A DNA stretch of 7,501 nt from Kiritimatiellia bacterium (GTDB lineage Bacteria > Verrucomicrobiota > Kiritimatiellia > RFP12 > DVOR01). Within the stretch, counting starts at the first letter, position 1. The number at the start of each line of letters is the position of its first letter. This document shows positions 5,840 to 7,501 of this stretch, in pieces. The translations under genes were made by a program, and so were the position numbers. Location of the stretch: positions 1-7,501 of the forward strand of contig JAFTHG010000040.1 in the NCBI GenBank assembly GCA_017457555.1, written 5' to 3'. The notes under the pieces were generated by a model. That model made no database searches. It saw only the letters and a list, made by a program, of their open reading frames with translations, and was not told the DNA's origin.

Positions 5840-5895
5840 CCGTACTTTCGGCGTAAAAAGGTGAAACTTTTTACCGGAAAGTGCGGCTTTTCTTT
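5840..5895 (+). terminator. long-stem intrinsic terminator after the secreted-protein gene
   Basis: CCGTACTTTC (5840-5849) pairs with GAAAGTGCGG (5877-5886), 10 bp with one G-T wobble. Inside it GTAAAAAG (5853-5860) pairs with CTTTTTAC (5867-5874) around a GTGAAA loop, with a small internal loop between the two stems. CTTTTCTTT (5887-5895) follows. On the opposite strand the stem is followed by TTTTGTATG, so it may work weakly in both directions. It lies 14 bases after the stop codon and separates the secreted-protein gene from thrS. Confidence 0.85.
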
Positions 5896-5922
5896 GCGAT
5901 AGCGGTAGAATTAAGGTATAAT
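5894..5922 (+). promoter_or_regulatory. promoter of thrS
   Basis: TTGCGA (5894-5899) and a perfect TATAAT (5917-5922) are separated by 17 bases. The -35 box overlaps the last bases of the terminator's T-rich tail, so termination and re-initiation are packed together. A start near 5929 would leave a leader of only about 20 bases with AAGGAG (5937-5942) 8 bases before the ATG. That is too short for a T-box or an E. coli-like thrS translational operator. Confidence 0.75.
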
Positions 5923-5950
5923 TACGCGTCACTTTTAAGGAGTGTTTACG

Positions 5951-7501
5951 ATGAGCGCAACAATTGAAGAAATTCGCCACAGTGCGGCCCATTTAATGGC
6001 GTCTGCGGTTTGCTCGATATTTGAAAATGTAAAGATTGATATCGGTCCGGCAACCGAGGATGGATTTTATTACGACTTTGATCTGGAACATCGCCTGAGT
6101 GCAGAAGATTTTCCGGTTATTGAAAAAGCAATTCGGAAATTAATTGGGGCGAAGTTACCCTTTGTCCGTGAAGAAGTTACACGCGAACAGGCTGCTGAGA
6201 TCTTCAAAGATCAGCCCTATAAGTTAGAGCGTTTGGCTGACATTCCGGAAGGTGAAACGGTGTCGTTGTACCGCACGGGCGATTATGTTGATTTATGCCG
6301 TGGCCCTCATGTGGAGCATAGCGGGTGCATTGGCGCTGTCAAATTGATGAATGTTGCAGGTAGTTACTACCGTGGTAACGAAAAGAATAAGATGTTGCAG
6401 CGCGTCTATGGGATTGCTGCTACATCGCAAAAAGAATTGGATGCAATCATTAATCGCATTGAAGAGGCCAAGAAGCGTGACCACCGTAAGTTAGGTAAGG
6501 AGTTGGAACTCTTTACGATTACTGAGAGTGTGGGCCCCGGCCTGGCACATTGGCTACCGAAGGGTGCCCGCGTGCGTGTCGCAATTGAAGATTACTGGCG
6601 CAAGGAACACTTCCGTCACGGTTATGAGATGCTCTTCACGCCTCATATTGGCCGTGCGAATCTCTGGCAGACATCTGGTCACTTGGGCTTTTACAAGGAT
6701 GGTATGTTCCCACCGATGAATGTGACAGAAGGTGAGGGCGATAAGGCAGTTCAGGAAACGTATTACGCCAAACCGATGAACTGTCCCTTTCACATTCAAG
6801 CCTATTTGGCGAAGAAGTACAGCTATCGTGATTTGCCCTTGCGGTGGGCAGAATTAGGCACTGTGTACCGTTATGAGAAGGATGGCGTGCGCCATGGACT
6901 TTTCCGTGTGCGTGGTTTTACGCAGGATGATGCCCATATTTTCTGTGCTCCGGAAAAGATTGAAGATGAGATTCGCTTCACGGTGAAGTTCTGCTTGCAT
7001 ATTTTGCACCGTTTCGGCTTTCAGGAAATTACGGCTTACCTTTCAACCCGTCCGGAAAAAGCGGTTGGTGATCCCGAAATGTGGGAACAGGCTACGGCAT
7101 CGTTGCGCCATGCGCTTGAAGCAGAGGGAATGCATTACGAAGTGGATGAGGGCGGTGGTGCCTTCTATGGTCCGAAAATCGATATGAAGATCAAGGACGC
7201 CCTTGGCCGTGAATGGCAGTTGGGAACGATTCAGTTTGATTTTAACTTGCCGGAACGCTTTAATTTGACGTATGTCGGTGAAGATGGTAAAGAGCACCGT
7301 CCGTACATGGTGCACCGTGCATTGCTTGGTTCATTGGAACGCTTCTTCGGCATTCTAATTGAACACTATGCTGGAGCTTTTCCTGTGTGGCTGGCCCCTG
7401 TTCAGGCGAAGGTCCTGCCCATCACTGATGCACAGTTGCCTTTTGCGAAAGACGTTTTGGCAAAATTGAAGGGTGCTGATTTACGCGTGGAAATGGATGC
7501 C
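5951..7501 (+). CDS. thrS: threonyl-tRNA synthetase, TGS-less form (3' end outside the window)
   Basis: ThrS joins threonine to tRNA-Thr using ATP and removes mischarged serine in a separate editing domain. 517 codons are present, and the frame is still open at the window end. The editing domain begins at once: RHSAAHLMA supplies His10 and His14, and DLCRGPHV supplies Cys116 and His120, the four residues matching the E. coli editing-site set H73/H77/C182/H186. The class II catalytic core follows with KPMNCPFH (zinc ligand Cys278), motif 2 (VYRYEKDG..HGLFRVRGFTQDD), His329 in DDAHIF, and His455 in MVHRALLGS, matching the zinc ligands C334/H385/H511. The anticodon-binding domain starts around WLAPVQAKVLPITD. 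The roughly 60-residue N-terminal TGS domain of the E. coli enzyme is absent. The preceding bases are promoter and terminator, so this is not an annotation artefact. TGS-less ThrS forms are known in other bacteria. Confidence 0.97.
   Translation, partial: MSATIEEIRHSAAHLMASAVCSIFENVKIDIGPATEDGFYYDFDLEHRLSAEDFPVIEKAIRKLIGAKLPFVREEVTREQAAEIFKDQPYKLERLADIPEGETVSLYRTGDYVDLCRGPHVEHSGCIGAVKLMNVAGSYYRGNEKNKMLQRVYGIAATSQKELDAIINRIEEAKKRDHRKLGKELELFTITESVGPGLAHWLPKGARVRVAIEDYWRKEHFRHGYEMLFTPHIGRANLWQTSGHLGFYKDGMFPPMNVTEGEGDKAVQETYYAKPMNCPFHIQAYLAKKYSYRDLPLRWAELGTVYRYEKDGVRHGLFRVRGFTQDDAHIFCAPEKIEDEIRFTVKFCLHILHRFGFQEITAYLSTRPEKAVGDPEMWEQATASLRHALEAEGMHYEVDEGGGAFYGPKIDMKIKDALGREWQLGTIQFDFNLPERFNLTYVGEDGKEHRPYMVHRALLGSLERFFGILIEHYAGAFPVWLAPVQAKVLPITDAQLPFAKDVLAKLKGADLRVEMDA

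Noticed and set aside
5896..5950. T-box or ThrS autoregulatory leader before thrS
   Set aside because: The predicted leader is about 20 bases, too short for either, and no specifier or tRNA-like stem is visible.

Overview
The window carries six recognisable bacterial genes, one unrecognised secreted-protein gene and one weak small-ORF candidate, all on the + strand. I see no tRNA, rRNA, CRISPR array, insertion sequence or other mobile element. The organism is a bacterium using Shine-Dalgarno sites (AAGGAG-type sites precede fabD, fabG, acpP and thrS) with mid-range GC. The gene order and the large exported protein of unfamiliar type would fit the PVC group (for example Kiritimatiellae or Lentisphaeria of Verrucomicrobiota). 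That placement is an inference of low confidence; nothing in the window proves it.

Positions 1-3770 are a housekeeping cluster for ribosome and lipid synthesis. In order it holds the C-terminal part of a DUF177/YceD protein, rpmF (ribosomal protein bL32), plsX (phosphate acyltransferase), fabD (malonyl-CoA:ACP transacylase), fabG (3-oxoacyl-ACP reductase) and acpP (acyl carrier protein). Genes are separated by 32-85 bases and are probably co-transcribed. The cluster ends in a clear intrinsic terminator with a UUCG tetraloop at 3801-3830. FabD loads malonyl groups onto AcpP, FabG reduces the 3-oxoacyl-ACP intermediates, and PlsX converts finished acyl-ACP to acyl-phosphate for phospholipid synthesis. 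The usual fabH is missing between plsX and fabD, and no fabF follows acpP.

Positions 3831-4275 hold no firmly supported gene. They do contain a perfect TATAAT box inside a perfect 15-bp dyad, a strong ribosome-binding site before a 33-codon reading frame, and a second promoter candidate. They also hold an unusual stop-free stretch that continues in the acpP frame. Positions 4276-5826 encode a 516-residue acidic protein with a signal peptide and no family I can name. A long hairpin terminator follows at 5840-5895, and a good promoter directly abuts it.

Positions 5951-7501 are thrS (threonyl-tRNA synthetase), cut by the window end. This ThrS has no N-terminal TGS domain but keeps intact editing and catalytic zinc sites.

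No clear new multi-gene system is visible. The least explained parts are the secreted protein and the 445-base regulatory-looking region before it.
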